Assembly (NCBI GenBank): GCA_018711655.1 | Contig: DVIA01000014.1 | Span: 1-64,000, forward strand | Direction of reading: 5' to 3' | Source of the DNA: Candidatus Pullichristensenella avicola | GTDB taxonomy: Bacteria; Bacillota; Clostridia; Christensenellales; Aristaeellaceae | Length of the DNA stretch: 64,000 bases | In this document: piece after piece, positions 8,690 to 18,259 of the stretch | Layout: every line of letters starts with the position of its first letter | How positions within the stretch are numbered: position 1 is the first letter of the stretch | Translations under genes and position numbers: made by a program | Notes under the pieces: generated by a model | The model's input: the letters and a program-made list of their open reading frames with translations, nothing else | What the model was told of the DNA's origin: nothing | Databases searched by the model: none

Positions 8690-9784
8690 ATGGAATACAG
8701 CGTCATGGAACAATACTGGATATGGCTTTCCAGCGTGGAAGGCATCGGGCCTCGGCGCTTTTACCGGCTGTTGAGCCAGTTTGGCGACGCGCGCGCCGTG
8801 TGGGACCGCGTGGGCGATCAGGGCATGGATTTTCTCGGCCCAAAGGCGCTCAGGAGCCTGCGGGAAGCGCGCACGGAGGAATTTTTCTTTCGTCTCTTCG
8901 CCGGCATGGAGCGCGCGGGCATGCGCGCCGTGACCCGCATCGGCGAAGGTTACCCCGAATCCCTTTCCGCCATCCACGACCCGCCGCCTACGCTCTATGT
9001 GCGCGGCGAAGCGTCGCTTTCAGCCGGGCGCATGTTCGCCGTCGTCGGCTCTCGCCAGGCCACGCGCGACGGCAAGCGCGCCGCCCGCGAATTTTCCGCC
9101 ACGCTGGCGCGCGAAGGCGTTTGCGTGGTCAGCGGCCTGGCGCGCGGGGTGGATACCTGCGCCCACGAGGGCGCGCTCGAGGGCGGCGGCGCGACCATCG
9201 CCGTGCTCGGCAGCGGCGCGGACATCATTTATCCGCCGGAAAACGAAGCGCTGGCCGAGCGCATCCTGGAAAACGGCGGCGCGATCGTCTCTGAATGCGC
9301 GCCCGGCGCGCGGCCTGCGCCGGGGAACTTTCCCGCCCGCAACCGCATTATCAGCGGCCTGTGCGAAGGGGTTGTGCTGGTGGAAGGCTCGCAGACCTCC
9401 GGCGCAATGATCACCGCGGGGCTCGCCGCCGAGCAGGGCCGCGATGTATTCGCCGTGCCCGGCTCCATCTACGCGCCGCTCAGCGCCGCGCCCAACCGCC
9501 TTATTTTCGACGGCGCCTATCCCGCCCTGTCCGCATGGGACATCCTTGAACACTACCGCTGGGCTGCCCGTCCCGCCGCGCGCGCGGAAAAAGCGCGGGC
9601 CTTTGCGCTGGACGAAGAGGAACGTCTGCTCTTCGAAGCGCTGGCAAAACAGGAACTTTCCTTCGACGAATTGTCGGCGCTAAGTAAATTTCCCGCGTCA
9701 AAACTCAATTCGCTCTTGACAAGCCTCGAACTTCGGGGCATAATCGTAAAAGCGCCGGGTGGGATATACCGCGCTTATCAATAG
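8690..9784 (+). CDS. dprA: DNA-processing protein DprA (Smf)
   Basis: A 364-residue protein that binds incoming single-stranded DNA and loads RecA in transformation. It has an N-terminal SAM-like helical region, a Rossmann-fold core with GSRQATRDGKR, VSGLARGVDTCAHEGAL and the NFPARNRIISGL motif, and a C-terminal winged-helix domain (LSFDELSALSKFPASKLNSL). The ATG at 8690 lies two bases after the comM stop. Its pairing with comM suggests a shared DNA-uptake or recombination role, but no comE/comG genes are in view. Confidence 0.94.
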   Translation: MEYSVMEQYWIWLSSVEGIGPRRFYRLLSQFGDARAVWDRVGDQGMDFLGPKALRSLREARTEEFFFRLFAGMERAGMRAVTRIGEGYPESLSAIHDPPPTLYVRGEASLSAGRMFAVVGSRQATRDGKRAAREFSATLAREGVCVVSGLARGVDTCAHEGALEGGGATIAVLGSGADIIYPPENEALAERILENGGAIVSECAPGARPAPGNFPARNRIISGLCEGVVLVEGSQTSGAMITAGLAAEQGRDVFAVPGSIYAPLSAAPNRLIFDGAYPALSAWDILEHYRWAARPAARAEKARAFALDEEERLLFEALAKQELSFDELSALSKFPASKLNSLLTSLELRGIIVKAPGGIYRAYQ

Positions 9785-9808
9785 AAGGTTTTTTTCATGG
9801 AGGCTTGC

Positions 9809-11905
9809 ATGGCAACAAAATTGGTGATCGTGGAATCCCCGGCCAAGGCGAAAACCATCGCCAAATTCCTCGGCCGTGGCTATAAGGTGGAGGCCTCGCA
9901 GGGGCATGTGCGCGACCTTCCCAAATCGCAGATCGGCGTTTCCCCGGAGAACGACTTCGAGCCGAAGTACATTACCATCCGAGGGCGCGGCGATATCCTC
10001 AACCGCATCCGCAAGGAAGCGCGTTCGGCCTCGAAGGTCTATCTCGCCACCGACCCGGACCGCGAAGGCGAGGCCATTTCCTGGCATCTGGCCAACGTTC
10101 TGGGCATCGACGAGCATTCGCCCTGCCGCATCGAATTCAACGAAGTGACGATGAAGGCCGTCAAGGCAGCCGTCAAAAATCCGCGCGGCATCGACATCGA
10201 CCGCGTCAACGCCCAGCAGGCGCGGCGCGTGCTCGACCGCCTGGTGGGCTACAAGATCAGCCCCATCCTCTGGGCGAAAGTGAAAAAGGGCCTCTCCGCC
10301 GGCCGCGTGCAGTCTGTGGCGGCGAAAATGATCTGCGACCGGGAAAACGAAATCGACATCTTCGTGCCCGAGGAATATTACAACATCGCCGCCCGCTTCG
10401 GCGTGGGCGGAGCGGAGGTAACGGCGCGCTTCTATGGCGAGGGCGGCGAAAAGATCGAGACGCACACCCGCGCGGAGTGCGACGCGCTGCTCGCGCGCGC
10501 CAAGGAAGGCTCCTACAGCGTGCGCGCCATCAAAAAAAGCGAGCGCCGCAAACTGCCCGCCGCGCCCTTTACCACCTCCAACCTGCAGCAGGAGGCCTCG
10601 CGCAAGCTCAACTTCAACACCGGCAAGACCATGCAGATCGCCCAGCAGCTCTACGAAGGCGTGGACATCGAGGGCGAAGGCTCGCAGGGCCTGGTGACGT
10701 ATATCCGCACGGACTCCACGCGCATTTCCGACGAAGCCCTCGCCGCTGTGCGTGAAATGATCCTGACTACCTACGGCGAGGCCTATCTGCCCGCCGAGCC
10801 GAATATCTACAAAAGCCGCAAGAGCGCCCAGGACGCGCACGAGGCCATCCGTCCCACGGATATTTCCCGCCGGCCTGAAGATATCAAGGCCTCGCTCACG
10901 CGCGATCAGTTCCGCCTCTACCGGCTTATCTACGACCGCTTCGTCTCCAGCCAGATGACGCCGGCGCTGTTTGACACGCTCGCGGCCGACGTCGTGGGCG
11001 AAAATGGGCTCGTCTTTCACCTGGCCGGCCAGAAAAAGAAGTTTGCCGGCTTTACCGCCGTATACGAGGAAGTGCTCGACGACGCGGTGGAGGAAAAAGA
11101 CACCCTTCTGCCCGATCTGGAAGAGGGCATGGCCGCCGCGCTGATCGACATTTCCGGCGAGCAGCGCTTTACCCAGCCGCCGCCCCGCTATACGGAGGCG
11201 TCCCTGGTGCGCGCGCTGGAGGAAAAGGGCATCGGCCGCCCCTCCACCTACGCGCCGACCATTTCCACCATCATCACCCGCGGCTATGTGGCGCGCGAGA
11301 ACAAGCGCCTCATTCCCACGGAACTGGGCAAGATCGTCAACGACCTGATGTGCAAAAACTTCCCCGACATCGTCAACATCCAGTTTACCGCCGACATGGA
11401 AGAAAAGCTCGACGCGGTGGAAAACGGCGCGGCGGACTGGCACGCCGTTGTGCGCGGCTTCTACGGCCCGTTTGAGAAGGACCTGGAAAAAGCCGAGGCC
11501 AGCATCGAAAAGGTTTCCATTGAAGACCAGGTGTCCGACGTCCCCTGTGAAAAGTGCGGGGCGATGATGGTCTACAAAATGAGCCGCTACGGCCGTTTCC
11601 TCGCCTGCCCCAACTTCCCCGCCTGCCGCCACACGCTGGCGCTGCCCAAGAGCATCGGCGTTCCCTGCCCGCAGTGCGGCGCGCAGCTTCTGGAGCGCAT
11701 CAGCCGCAAGGGCCGCAAGTTCTATGGCTGCGAGCGCTATCCGGAGTGCGATTTCGTTTCCTGGGATCGGCCGGTGAACGACAAATGCCCGGTGTGCGGC
11801 TCGCGCATGGTCTACAAGCGCGGCCCCAGAGACACGCACTACCACGTCTGCGTCAACGAAACCTGCCGGCATCGCGTGGAGGTCGAGGCGGAAAATGACG
11901 AATAG
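9809..11905 (+). CDS. topA: DNA topoisomerase I
   Basis: A 698-residue type IA topoisomerase that relaxes negative supercoils. The Toprim domain opens with LVIVESPAKAKTIAKFLG and carries TDPDREGEAI. The catalytic tyrosine is in YIRTDSTRIS (Tyr about 298). The C-terminus has three four-cysteine zinc ribbons (CEKCGAMM, CPQCGAQL, CPVCGSRM), as in Firmicutes TopA. The ATG at 9809 is selected over 9797 because GGAGG sits at 9799-9803, correctly spaced only for 9809. It follows dprA as in Bacillus, and trmFO overlaps its last 11 bases. Confidence 0.96.
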   Translation: MATKLVIVESPAKAKTIAKFLGRGYKVEASQGHVRDLPKSQIGVSPENDFEPKYITIRGRGDILNRIRKEARSASKVYLATDPDREGEAISWHLANVLGIDEHSPCRIEFNEVTMKAVKAAVKNPRGIDIDRVNAQQARRVLDRLVGYKISPILWAKVKKGLSAGRVQSVAAKMICDRENEIDIFVPEEYYNIAARFGVGGAEVTARFYGEGGEKIETHTRAECDALLARAKEGSYSVRAIKKSERRKLPAAPFTTSNLQQEASRKLNFNTGKTMQIAQQLYEGVDIEGEGSQGLVTYIRTDSTRISDEALAAVREMILTTYGEAYLPAEPNIYKSRKSAQDAHEAIRPTDISRRPEDIKASLTRDQFRLYRLIYDRFVSSQMTPALFDTLAADVVGENGLVFHLAGQKKKFAGFTAVYEEVLDDAVEEKDTLLPDLEEGMAAALIDISGEQRFTQPPPRYTEASLVRALEEKGIGRPSTYAPTISTIITRGYVARENKRLIPTELGKIVNDLMCKNFPDIVNIQFTADMEEKLDAVENGAADWHAVVRGFYGPFEKDLEKAEASIEKVSIEDQVSDVPCEKCGAMMVYKMSRYGRFLACPNFPACRHTLALPKSIGVPCPQCGAQLLERISRKGRKFYGCERYPECDFVSWDRPVNDKCPVCGSRMVYKRGPRDTHYHVCVNETCRHRVEVEAENDE

Positions 11906-13205
11906 CGTCACCATCGTCGGCGCGGGGCTGGCCGGCTGCGAGGCCGCCTGGCAGCTTGCGCGGCGCGGCGTTCCGGTGCGCCTTGTGGACATGAAGCCGC
12001 AGAGGTTTTCCCCGGCGCACCATATGGACGGCTTTGCCGAACTGGTCTGTTCCAATTCCCTGAAGGCGGAGCATCTCACCAACGCCTCGGGGCTTTTGAA
12101 GGCGGAAATGCGCCTGCTGGATTCGCTGATCCTGCGCGCGGCGGACGCTTCGCGCGTGCCCGCGGGCGGCGCGCTGGCCGTGGATCGGGAGAAGTTTTCC
12201 GCGTGCATCACAAAGGCGCTGATGGAACACCCGCTGGTGACGTTTGAGACGGCGCTGGCAGACGCGCTTCCCGACGCGCCCTGCATCGTCGCTACAGGCC
12301 CCCTCACCGACCCGGCGCTGACGCAGGCGCTTTCATCGCTGCCCGGCCTGCGCCAGTTGCACTTCTTTGACGCCGCCGCGCCCATCGTCGCCGCCGAATC
12401 CATCGACATGGACAGGGTCTTTCGCGCCTCGCGCTATGAAAGGGGTTCCGATTACCTGAACTGCCCGATGACGGAGGAGGAGTACAACGCCTTTTACGAC
12501 GCCCTGGTCGACGCGCAACTGGCCGAAGTGCACGATTTTGAGAAAAAACTGGTGTTCGAGGGCTGCCTGGCTGTGGAGATTCTCGCCTCCCGCGGGCGGC
12601 AGACGCTGGCCTTCGGCCCGCTCAAACCCGTGGGGCTCGTCGATCCGCGCACGGGCCGCGAACCTTACGCCGTGGTGCAACTGCGGCAGGAGAACGAGCA
12701 GGGCACGCTCTATAACCTGGTCGGTTTCCAGACACGCCTGAAATGGGGCGAGCAAAAGCGCGTATTTTCCATGATCCCCGGGCTGGAAAACGCCGAATTC
12801 GTCCGCTATGGGGTCATGCACCGCAACACCTTCCTGCGCTCGCCGGATATCCTCGGCCGCAATTACGCCCTTGCCGACCAGGCGCTCGTCCGCTTTGCCG
12901 GTCAACTCACCGGCGTGGAGGGGTACATGGAATCCGCCGCCAGCGGCATGGTGGCAGCCATCGGCCTTTGCAAAGCCCTGCGCGGTGAAAAAGAGCCGGA
13001 CTTTGGCGGCCAGACCGTGCTGGGCGCGCTGGAACGCCATGTGCGCACGCCCGGCGCCGATTTCCAGCCCATGAACGCCAACTTCGGTATACTCGACCCG
13101 CTGCCCGCGCGCGTCAAGGGCAAGCGCAACCGCTACGCAAAGCTGGCCGAGCGCGCGCTCGAAGCGCTTCAGCAGATCATCGACCAATACGAATTGAGGA
13201 ATTGA
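11895..13205 (+). CDS. trmFO: tRNA m5U54 methyltransferase, folate/FAD-dependent (TrmFO)
   Basis: A 436-residue flavoprotein that methylates U54 in the T-loop of tRNAs using methylene-tetrahydrofolate and FADH2. The dinucleotide-binding motif [20 protein letters not shown] is at the N-terminus, followed by the family motifs [20 protein letters not shown] and [16 protein letters not shown]. The C-terminal FGILDPLP and family length match. It starts inside the end of topA (11-bp overlap), which suggests coupled translation. FolD, which supplies methylene-THF, is encoded later in the window. Confidence 0.95.
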   Translation: MTNSVTIVGAGLAGCEAAWQLARRGVPVRLVDMKPQRFSPAHHMDGFAELVCSNSLKAEHLTNASGLLKAEMRLLDSLILRAADASRVPAGGALAVDREKFSACITKALMEHPLVTFETALADALPDAPCIVATGPLTDPALTQALSSLPGLRQLHFFDAAAPIVAAESIDMDRVFRASRYERGSDYLNCPMTEEEYNAFYDALVDAQLAEVHDFEKKLVFEGCLAVEILASRGRQTLAFGPLKPVGLVDPRTGREPYAVVQLRQENEQGTLYNLVGFQTRLKWGEQKRVFSMIPGLENAEFVRYGVMHRNTFLRSPDILGRNYALADQALVRFAGQLTGVEGYMESAASGMVAAIGLCKALRGEKEPDFGGQTVLGALERHVRTPGADFQPMNANFGILDPLPARVKGKRNRYAKLAERALEALQQIIDQYELRN

Positions 13206-13207
13206 TT

Positions 13208-13750
13208 ATGGCAGAATCCATCTTTCGCGGCACCACCATCTGCGCCGTGCGCAAAAATGGCGAATGCGCCATCGCCGGCGACGGCCAGGTGACCATGGGC
13301 CAGCAGACTGTGATGAAGGCGCACGCCCGCAAGGTGCGGCGCATTTACAACGGCAAGGTCGTCGTCGGCTTTGCCGGCTCCGTGGCCGACGCCTTTGCGC
13401 TGTCGGAAAAATTCGAGGAAAAACTCACGCAGTTTTCCGGCAACCTGCCCCGCGCCGCCGTGGAACTGGCGCAGGACTGGCGCATGGACAAGGCCATGCG
13501 CAAACTGGAGGCCATGCTTTTGTGCGCCGACAAGGACAACCTTCTGCTGGTGAGCGGCACGGGCGAGGTCATCGAGCCGGACGACGGCGTTCTGACCATC
13601 GGCTCGGGCGGCAACTACGCCCTGGCCGCGGCGCGGGCGCTTTTGCAGAACACCGACCTGCCCGCCCGCGAGATCGCCGAGCGCGCCCTGAAGATCGCCT
13701 CGGACATCTGCGTCTTTACCAACGGCAACATCATCGTCGAGACCGTATAA
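13208..13750 (+). CDS. hslV: ATP-dependent protease peptidase subunit HslV (ClpQ)
   Basis: A 180-residue proteasome-beta-like peptidase that forms the core of the HslUV complex. The sequence reads [20 protein letters not shown]. The mature N-terminal Thr nucleophile expected from family knowledge would be the first Thr of GTTICAVR after removal of a short propeptide. DGQVTMGQ and [15 protein letters not shown] are family motifs. The ATG at 13208 is used (GAGGA just upstream); a TTG at 13202 is possible. hslU follows after 12 bp. The usual codV/xerC before and codY after this pair are absent. Confidence 0.95.
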   Translation: MAESIFRGTTICAVRKNGECAIAGDGQVTMGQQTVMKAHARKVRRIYNGKVVVGFAGSVADAFALSEKFEEKLTQFSGNLPRAAVELAQDWRMDKAMRKLEAMLLCADKDNLLLVSGTGEVIEPDDGVLTIGSGGNYALAAARALLQNTDLPAREIAERALKIASDICVFTNGNIIVETV

Positions 13751-13762
13751 AGGAGAACGAAC

Positions 13763-15130
13763 ATGATCCAGCTTACACCGCGCGAGATCGTCCGCGAGCT
13801 CGACCGCTACATCATCGGCCAGGACGAGGCCAAGCGCGCCGTGGCCGTGGCCCTGCGCAATCGCTACCGCCGCGCGCAGTTGCCTCCGGAAATCCGCGAG
13901 GAAGTCACCCCGAAAAACATCCTCATGGTCGGCCCCACGGGCGTTGGCAAAACCGAAATCGCCCGCCGCCTGGCCAAACTGGTGGACGCGCCCTTTGTCA
14001 AGGTTGAAGCCACCAAGTTTACCGAAGTCGGCTATGTGGGCCGCGACGTGGAATCCATCGTTCGCGACCTTCTGGAAGCCTCCATCCGCCTGGTCAAGGA
14101 ACAGCACACCGCGCGCGTCCGCCAGCGCGCCGAAAAAAGCGCCGAAGAGCGCCTGGCCGACCTCATCGTCAAGCCCATCCGAAAAAAGACCAATCCCCTG
14201 GATATCCTTCTGGGCAACAAGCCCAAGGAGCCGGAGTTGGCCCCCGAAGAGCGGGAAAAGCTCTCCACCCGCCGCTCGGACGTTCTGGAAAAACTGCGCC
14301 GGGGCGAAATGGAGCACGTCGTGGTCGAGGTCGAAGTAGAGGAAACCGCCCCGCGCGGCGAAATTCCCGGAACCGACATGAACATGAACGACATGCTCGG
14401 CTCCATCCTCCCCAAGCGGACGAAGATCCGCAAGGTGGAGGTGCGCGAGGCGCGGCGCATCCTCATCGCCGAGGAGGAACAGAACCTCATCGACATGGAC
14501 AGCGTCTATTCCGAGGCCATCGACCGCGCCGAGCAGCACGGCATCGTCTTTCTCGACGAGATCGACAAAGTAGCCGGCCGCGGCGCGGCGGGCGGCAGCC
14601 CGGATGTGTCGCGCGAGGGCGTGCAGCGGGATATCCTTCCTATCGTCGAAGGCTCTACGGTGAACACCAAGTACGGCCCCGTGCGCACCGACCACATGCT
14701 CTTCATCGCCGCGGGCGCGTTCCACGTTTCCAAAGTGACGGATCTCATTCCCGAATTGCAGGGCCGCTTCCCCGTGCGCGTGGACTTAAAGCCGCTCACG
14801 CGCGAGGATTACAAGCGCATCCTCACCCAGCCGGAAAACGCCCTCATTCGCCAGTACCAGATGCTCCTCAAGGTGGACAATGTTTCCCTCTCCTTTGAGG
14901 AGAGCGCCTTGGACGTAATCGCCGATTACGCCTGGCAGGCCAACGAGACCGCCGAGAATATCGGCGCGCGCCGTTTGCACACGCTTCTGGAAATGATCCT
15001 CAACGACATCGCTTTCAACGCCGGCGGCGGCGACGCGCCCGAGGTTGAAGTCAAGGTAGACGCCGAATATGTGCGCAATCAGCTTTCCGACGAGATACAA
15101 TCCAAAGACGTAAAAAAGTACATCCTGTAA
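13763..15130 (+). CDS. hslU: ATP-dependent protease ATPase subunit HslU (ClpY)
   Basis: A 455-residue AAA+ unfoldase that feeds substrates into HslV. The N-terminus LTPREIVRELDRYIIGQDEA is diagnostic. Walker A is GPTGVGKTEIARR, followed by KVEATKFTEVGYVGRDVES (the pore-loop region GYVG). An intermediate I-domain of about 110 residues precedes Walker B GIVFLDEIDKVA. The C-terminal tail ends DVKKYIL, the peptide that docks into HslV. AGGAG precedes the ATG, and a GC-rich hairpin follows the stop. Confidence 0.97.
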   Translation: MIQLTPREIVRELDRYIIGQDEAKRAVAVALRNRYRRAQLPPEIREEVTPKNILMVGPTGVGKTEIARRLAKLVDAPFVKVEATKFTEVGYVGRDVESIVRDLLEASIRLVKEQHTARVRQRAEKSAEERLADLIVKPIRKKTNPLDILLGNKPKEPELAPEEREKLSTRRSDVLEKLRRGEMEHVVVEVEVEETAPRGEIPGTDMNMNDMLGSILPKRTKIRKVEVREARRILIAEEEQNLIDMDSVYSEAIDRAEQHGIVFLDEIDKVAGRGAAGGSPDVSREGVQRDILPIVEGSTVNTKYGPVRTDHMLFIAAGAFHVSKVTDLIPELQGRFPVRVDLKPLTREDYKRILTQPENALIRQYQMLLKVDNVSLSFEESALDVIADYAWQANETAENIGARRLHTLLEMILNDIAFNAGGGDAPEVEVKVDAEYVRNQLSDEIQSKDVKKYIL

Positions 15131-15134
15131 ACGG

Positions 15135-15162
15135 CGCCGGGGCGCGGAAACGCGCTCCGGCG
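15135..15162 (+). terminator. Candidate terminator hairpin after hslU
   Basis: An 11-bp stem with one G-T pair, CGCCGGGGCGC (15135-15145) and GCGCTCCGGCG (15152-15162), starts 5 bp after the hslU stop. The T-tract is poor (CGCTTTG), so termination may be partial. Confidence 0.5.
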
Positions 15163-15409
15163 TCGCTTTGCCCTCCGTTCGCCAAAATGCGCGCAGCCTG
15201 GGCCACGGCCGGAGGCGAAAGCGTCTGCGATCTGAATTTCCTTGAAGGATTCCTTACGCCTCCTGCGTCGCCCTGGCCGGCGCGTGAAAAACGCCCCGCT
15301 TTTTCGTGCTTTTCGCGCAAATTTTTTTGAATTCGTATGAAGCGCCCCCATACCGGCAAGAATACTGCATAGATATTCTATGTGCGATTCTTTTTATGGG
15401 GGTATTTGC
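15163..15409. other. Intergenic region before the nucleotidyltransferase fusion
   Basis: About 250 bp without a convincing gene on either strand. It changes from GC-rich to AT-rich near 15300-15400 and holds a short perfect inverted repeat, CATAGA-TAT-TCTATG, at about 15368-15382. This AT-rich part is the likely promoter or operator area for the next gene, but no -35/-10 pair is good enough to name. Confidence 0.4.
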
Positions 15410-17767
15410 ATGAAAGCGATCATCATGGCGGGCGGCGAGGGTTCGAGGCTGCGGCCTCTGACCTGCGATCATCCAAAGCCCATGATGCGGCTGCTCGACC
15501 GGCCGGTGATGGAATATGCGCTGAAGCTTCTTCGCAAGCACGGCGTGACCGAGGCGGCGGCGACGCTGGGCTACCTGCCGGACGCCATCGTGGACTACTT
15601 TGGCGACGGCGCGAACTGGGGGCTTTCCCTGCGCTACTACACCGAGCGCACCCCTCTGGGCACGGCGGGCGGCGTGCGGCAGGCGGCGGATTTTCTCGAC
15701 GAGACCTTCTGCGTGCTCTCCGGCGACGGCGTGACCGACCTGGACCTCTCTGCCGCTCTCGCCTTCCACCGCGAGCACGGCGCGCTGGCGACGATGGTGC
15801 TCACCCGCGTGGATGACCCGCTGGAGTACGGCGTCGTCGTCGCGGCCCCGGACGGACGCGTGCGCGCCTTTCTGGAAAAGCCGGGGCCGGGCGAAGCGGT
15901 TTCCGATACGGTCAATACGGGCGTCTATATCCTCGAACCCGAAATCTTTGCCTATATTCCCGAAGATCGTCCCTGCGATTTCGGCGGCGAACTGTTCCCA
16001 AAACTTGTGCGCGAGGGGCGCGCCGTCTACGGCTGCGTGCTTGAGGGCTACTGGTGCGACATCGGCGATGTGCGCGCCTATCTGCGCGCGCATGCAGACC
16101 TGCTGGAAGGAAAGCTGCGCCTGGAGGTCCCCACGGGCGTGCAGCCGGGCGCGCTGGTGGATGAAGATGCGCTGGTGGAGCAGCCCTGCTATATCGGCGC
16201 GGGCGCGCGCGTGGAACGCGGCGCCCTGGTAGGCAAATATACCGCGATCGGCGCGGGCGCGGTGGTGGAAGCGCGCGCCAGCGTCAAACGCTCCGTTTTG
16301 TGGCCCGGCGCGCGCATCGGACGCGCGGCGCAGGCGCGCGGCTGCGTGCTGGCCGCGCACAGCCTGCTGGACGCGCAGGCGCAGGCCTTTGAAGAATGCG
16401 CCCTGGGCACGGGGGCGCAGATCGCCGCGCGCGCGCAGGTTCTGCCCGGCGTCAAGGTCTGGCCCTACAAGGCCGTGCGCGAAGGCGAGCAACTCAGGAG
16501 CAACCGCGTCTGGGGTTCGGGTGTGGAACAGGGGTTCGCCGGCGGCGCGCTGCCGCTTTCCGATCCGGCGCAGGCCGCGCGGGCCGCGCAGGCGCTCGCC
16601 GCCCTCCAAAGCGGGGATTTTCTCCTGGCGCGCACGCGCTCGGCGGTGTCGCTGGCGCTGTTCCACGCCTGCGCGGCGGGGTTGATGTCGCAGGGCCTGC
16701 AGGTGCTGGATGCGGGCGTGTGTACGCTTCCGCAGTTGCGCTATACGTTGCGCGCCCTGGGCGCGGAGGGCGCGGCGCTGGTGGACAATGGCGCGCTCAC
16801 GCCGCTGAACGCCGCCGGCGCTTTTTGGGATCGAAAACGGCAGCGCGCCGTCAACGCCCTGCTGCTTCGACAGGATTTTTCCGGGCCGTTTACGGGGATC
16901 ACGCGGCCCATGCTCAGCGCCGGCCGCACCGAGCTTGGCTATGTGGCCGCGCTGGCCAAAGCCTTTGACGCGCCCGCAAAAACCGCGCCGCCCGTAGCGC
17001 TCTTTGCTGAGGACGCGCATCTTCTCGGGCTGGCGGAGCGCGCCTTGCAGCGCGCCGGGCTGCGCGTGCGCTGCGAGTGGGAGGAGGAAATGATGGAACT
17101 GGACGGCGACGAGGTCGGCGTTTGGCTGAGCGCCGGCGGCGAAAGCGCCGCCTTCTCCGGCGCGGACGGCGCCCTGTCCGAGGCGGAAAACCAGCTTTTG
17201 CTCGCCTGGACGGCGCTGGAGAGCGGCGAGCGCGCCCTCGATCTGCCAGCCGGCTTCACGCGCGCGGCGCAGATTCTTTGCCAGCAGCGCGGCGCGCAGG
17301 CGCGCTTTGCAAACGTGGAACGCGCGCGCTGGATGGACGAACTGGCGCGCAAAGCGCATGGGCAGTTCCTGCTGCACTTTGACGGGCTGTATTTCGCCCT
17401 GCGCGCGCTCGCTGCGCTGACAAACGCCGGCCTGACCCTGAGCGCCTGGCGCGAAACGATGCCGCGCATGCACCGCGTCAGCCGCGTGGTGGAAATGACG
17501 CCCGCCGAGCGCGTCCGCGCCCTGCGCGCGCTTTCCGAAAGCGAACGCGACGCCGAACTGGGCGGCGGCATCCGCCTCAATCGCGGGCGCGGTTGGGCCT
17601 GGATCAGCCCGGACGAAAAGCGGCCCCTCTGCCACATCGTCTCCGAAAGCGCGGACGCGGAATTTGCCGACGAACTGTGCGCACTATGTGAAAAAGCGCT
17701 TAAAGAGCATGTGGAACCGCGCAGGCCCGCAGACGCGCCGGGCGCCGTTTGCGAACCGCGCGCCTGA
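15410..17767 (+). CDS. Sugar-phosphate nucleotidyltransferase fused to a degenerate phosphohexomutase-like domain
   Basis: A 785-residue fusion. Residues 1-230 are a nucleotidyltransferase: MKAIIMAGGEGSRLRPLTCD is the NTP-binding loop, with the LGTAGGVRQA and SGDGVTDLDL metal-site motifs. A left-handed beta-helix of hexapeptide repeats follows (about 250-370). The C-terminal 400 residues resemble the phosphoglucomutase/phosphomannomutase half of ManC-ManB-like fusions. The catalytic phosphoserine loop (normally T-x-S-H-N-P) is not found; at its likely place the sequence reads VDNGALTPLNAAGAF. The protein probably makes an NDP-sugar, with a regulatory or pseudo-enzyme mutase part. The substrate is unknown; GDP-mannose or dTDP/UDP-glucose are possible. 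ATG follows GGGGGT. Confidence 0.82.
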   Translation: MKAIIMAGGEGSRLRPLTCDHPKPMMRLLDRPVMEYALKLLRKHGVTEAAATLGYLPDAIVDYFGDGANWGLSLRYYTERTPLGTAGGVRQAADFLDETFCVLSGDGVTDLDLSAALAFHREHGALATMVLTRVDDPLEYGVVVAAPDGRVRAFLEKPGPGEAVSDTVNTGVYILEPEIFAYIPEDRPCDFGGELFPKLVREGRAVYGCVLEGYWCDIGDVRAYLRAHADLLEGKLRLEVPTGVQPGALVDEDALVEQPCYIGAGARVERGALVGKYTAIGAGAVVEARASVKRSVLWPGARIGRAAQARGCVLAAHSLLDAQAQAFEECALGTGAQIAARAQVLPGVKVWPYKAVREGEQLRSNRVWGSGVEQGFAGGALPLSDPAQAARAAQALAALQSGDFLLARTRSAVSLALFHACAAGLMSQGLQVLDAGVCTLPQLRYTLRALGAEGAALVDNGALTPLNAAGAFWDRKRQRAVNALLLRQDFSGPFTGITRPMLSAGRTELGYVAALAKAFDAPAKTAPPVALFAEDAHLLGLAERALQRAGLRVRCEWEEEMMELDGDEVGVWLSAGGESAAFSGADGALSEAENQLLLAWTALESGERALDLPAGFTRAAQILCQQRGAQARFANVERARWMDELARKAHGQFLLHFDGLYFALRALAALTNAGLTLSAWRETMPRMHRVSRVVEMTPAERVRALRALSESERDAELGGGIRLNRGRGWAWISPDEKRPLCHIVSESADAEFADELCALCEKALKEHVEPRRPADAPGAVCEPRA

Positions 17768-17777
17768 GGCTGCCAAC

Positions 17778-18112
17778 GCGGCGTCCTGCGCGCCGGCGCA
17801 AAAGTTTCCCGACAAGTCGGCCGATTCACCGGCGATGGTGCGGCCCCACGCGCGCCCGGCGCAAAACCAATGGGGATGTCCGTGACCTCGGAGGGAAGTT
17901 GCGGCCACACGCATGCCCGGCGCAAACGAAACCTCCGTGGGCTTTCATGCGGTTCTCGGCCTGCAGCCCCACGCGTGCCCGGCGCAAACGGTTCGCGGCG
18001 GGTCGGTAGAAGTTTTCTCGCGCTGCGGCCCAACGCGCGCCAGCGCAAAAGGATTAAACGTGGATTGCGGTTCTGTCCGTACTCCGCGGCCCCACGCGCG
18101 CCCGGCGCAAAA
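17778..18112. CRISPR. Degenerate CRISPR-like array (6 diverged repeats)
   Basis: Six related 26-27-bp units start at 17778, 17840, 17901, 17963, 18025 and 18086, with spacings of 62, 61, 62, 62 and 61 bp. The best copies (17840 and 18086) are GCGGCCCCACGCGCG followed by CCCGGCGCAAAA. Other copies have substitutions or a one-base deletion. The 34-36-bp intervals are unrelated to each other. The 5' half (GGC, then CCCCACGCGCG) resembles the repeat of the array at 39-255, but the 3' half differs. No cas gene is nearby. This looks like a decayed, orphan array; a tandem-repeat origin cannot be excluded. Confidence 0.6.
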
Positions 18113-18259
18113 ACATGCCGCCCCTGCTTTCCACAGGGGCGGTTATGCGTTTGCATTTCCCCGCTTGACGAGCCTCGGCGGCATGCGTCCCGCCATGGGC
18201 AAACGCGCCCGCGTCGCGGTTCTGCCCGCGCCGCAAGCGTCCCGGTCCCTCCGGCGCGA

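Noticed and set aside
9698..12409. 903-residue open frame on the - strand across topA
   Set aside because: It is the antisense of topA and trmFO. The composition (Ala/Arg/His/Gly-rich) and absence of any domain or ribosome site mark it as a product of GC-rich third codon positions.
15327..15379. Promoter for the nucleotidyltransferase fusion (TTGAAT with downstream AT-rich boxes)
   Set aside because: No -10 lies at 16-18 bp from TTGAAT; the inverted repeat nearby is noted but not enough to name a promoter.
15254..17635. 793-residue open frame on the - strand
   Set aside because: Antisense of the nucleotidyltransferase fusion; no domain and no ribosome site.
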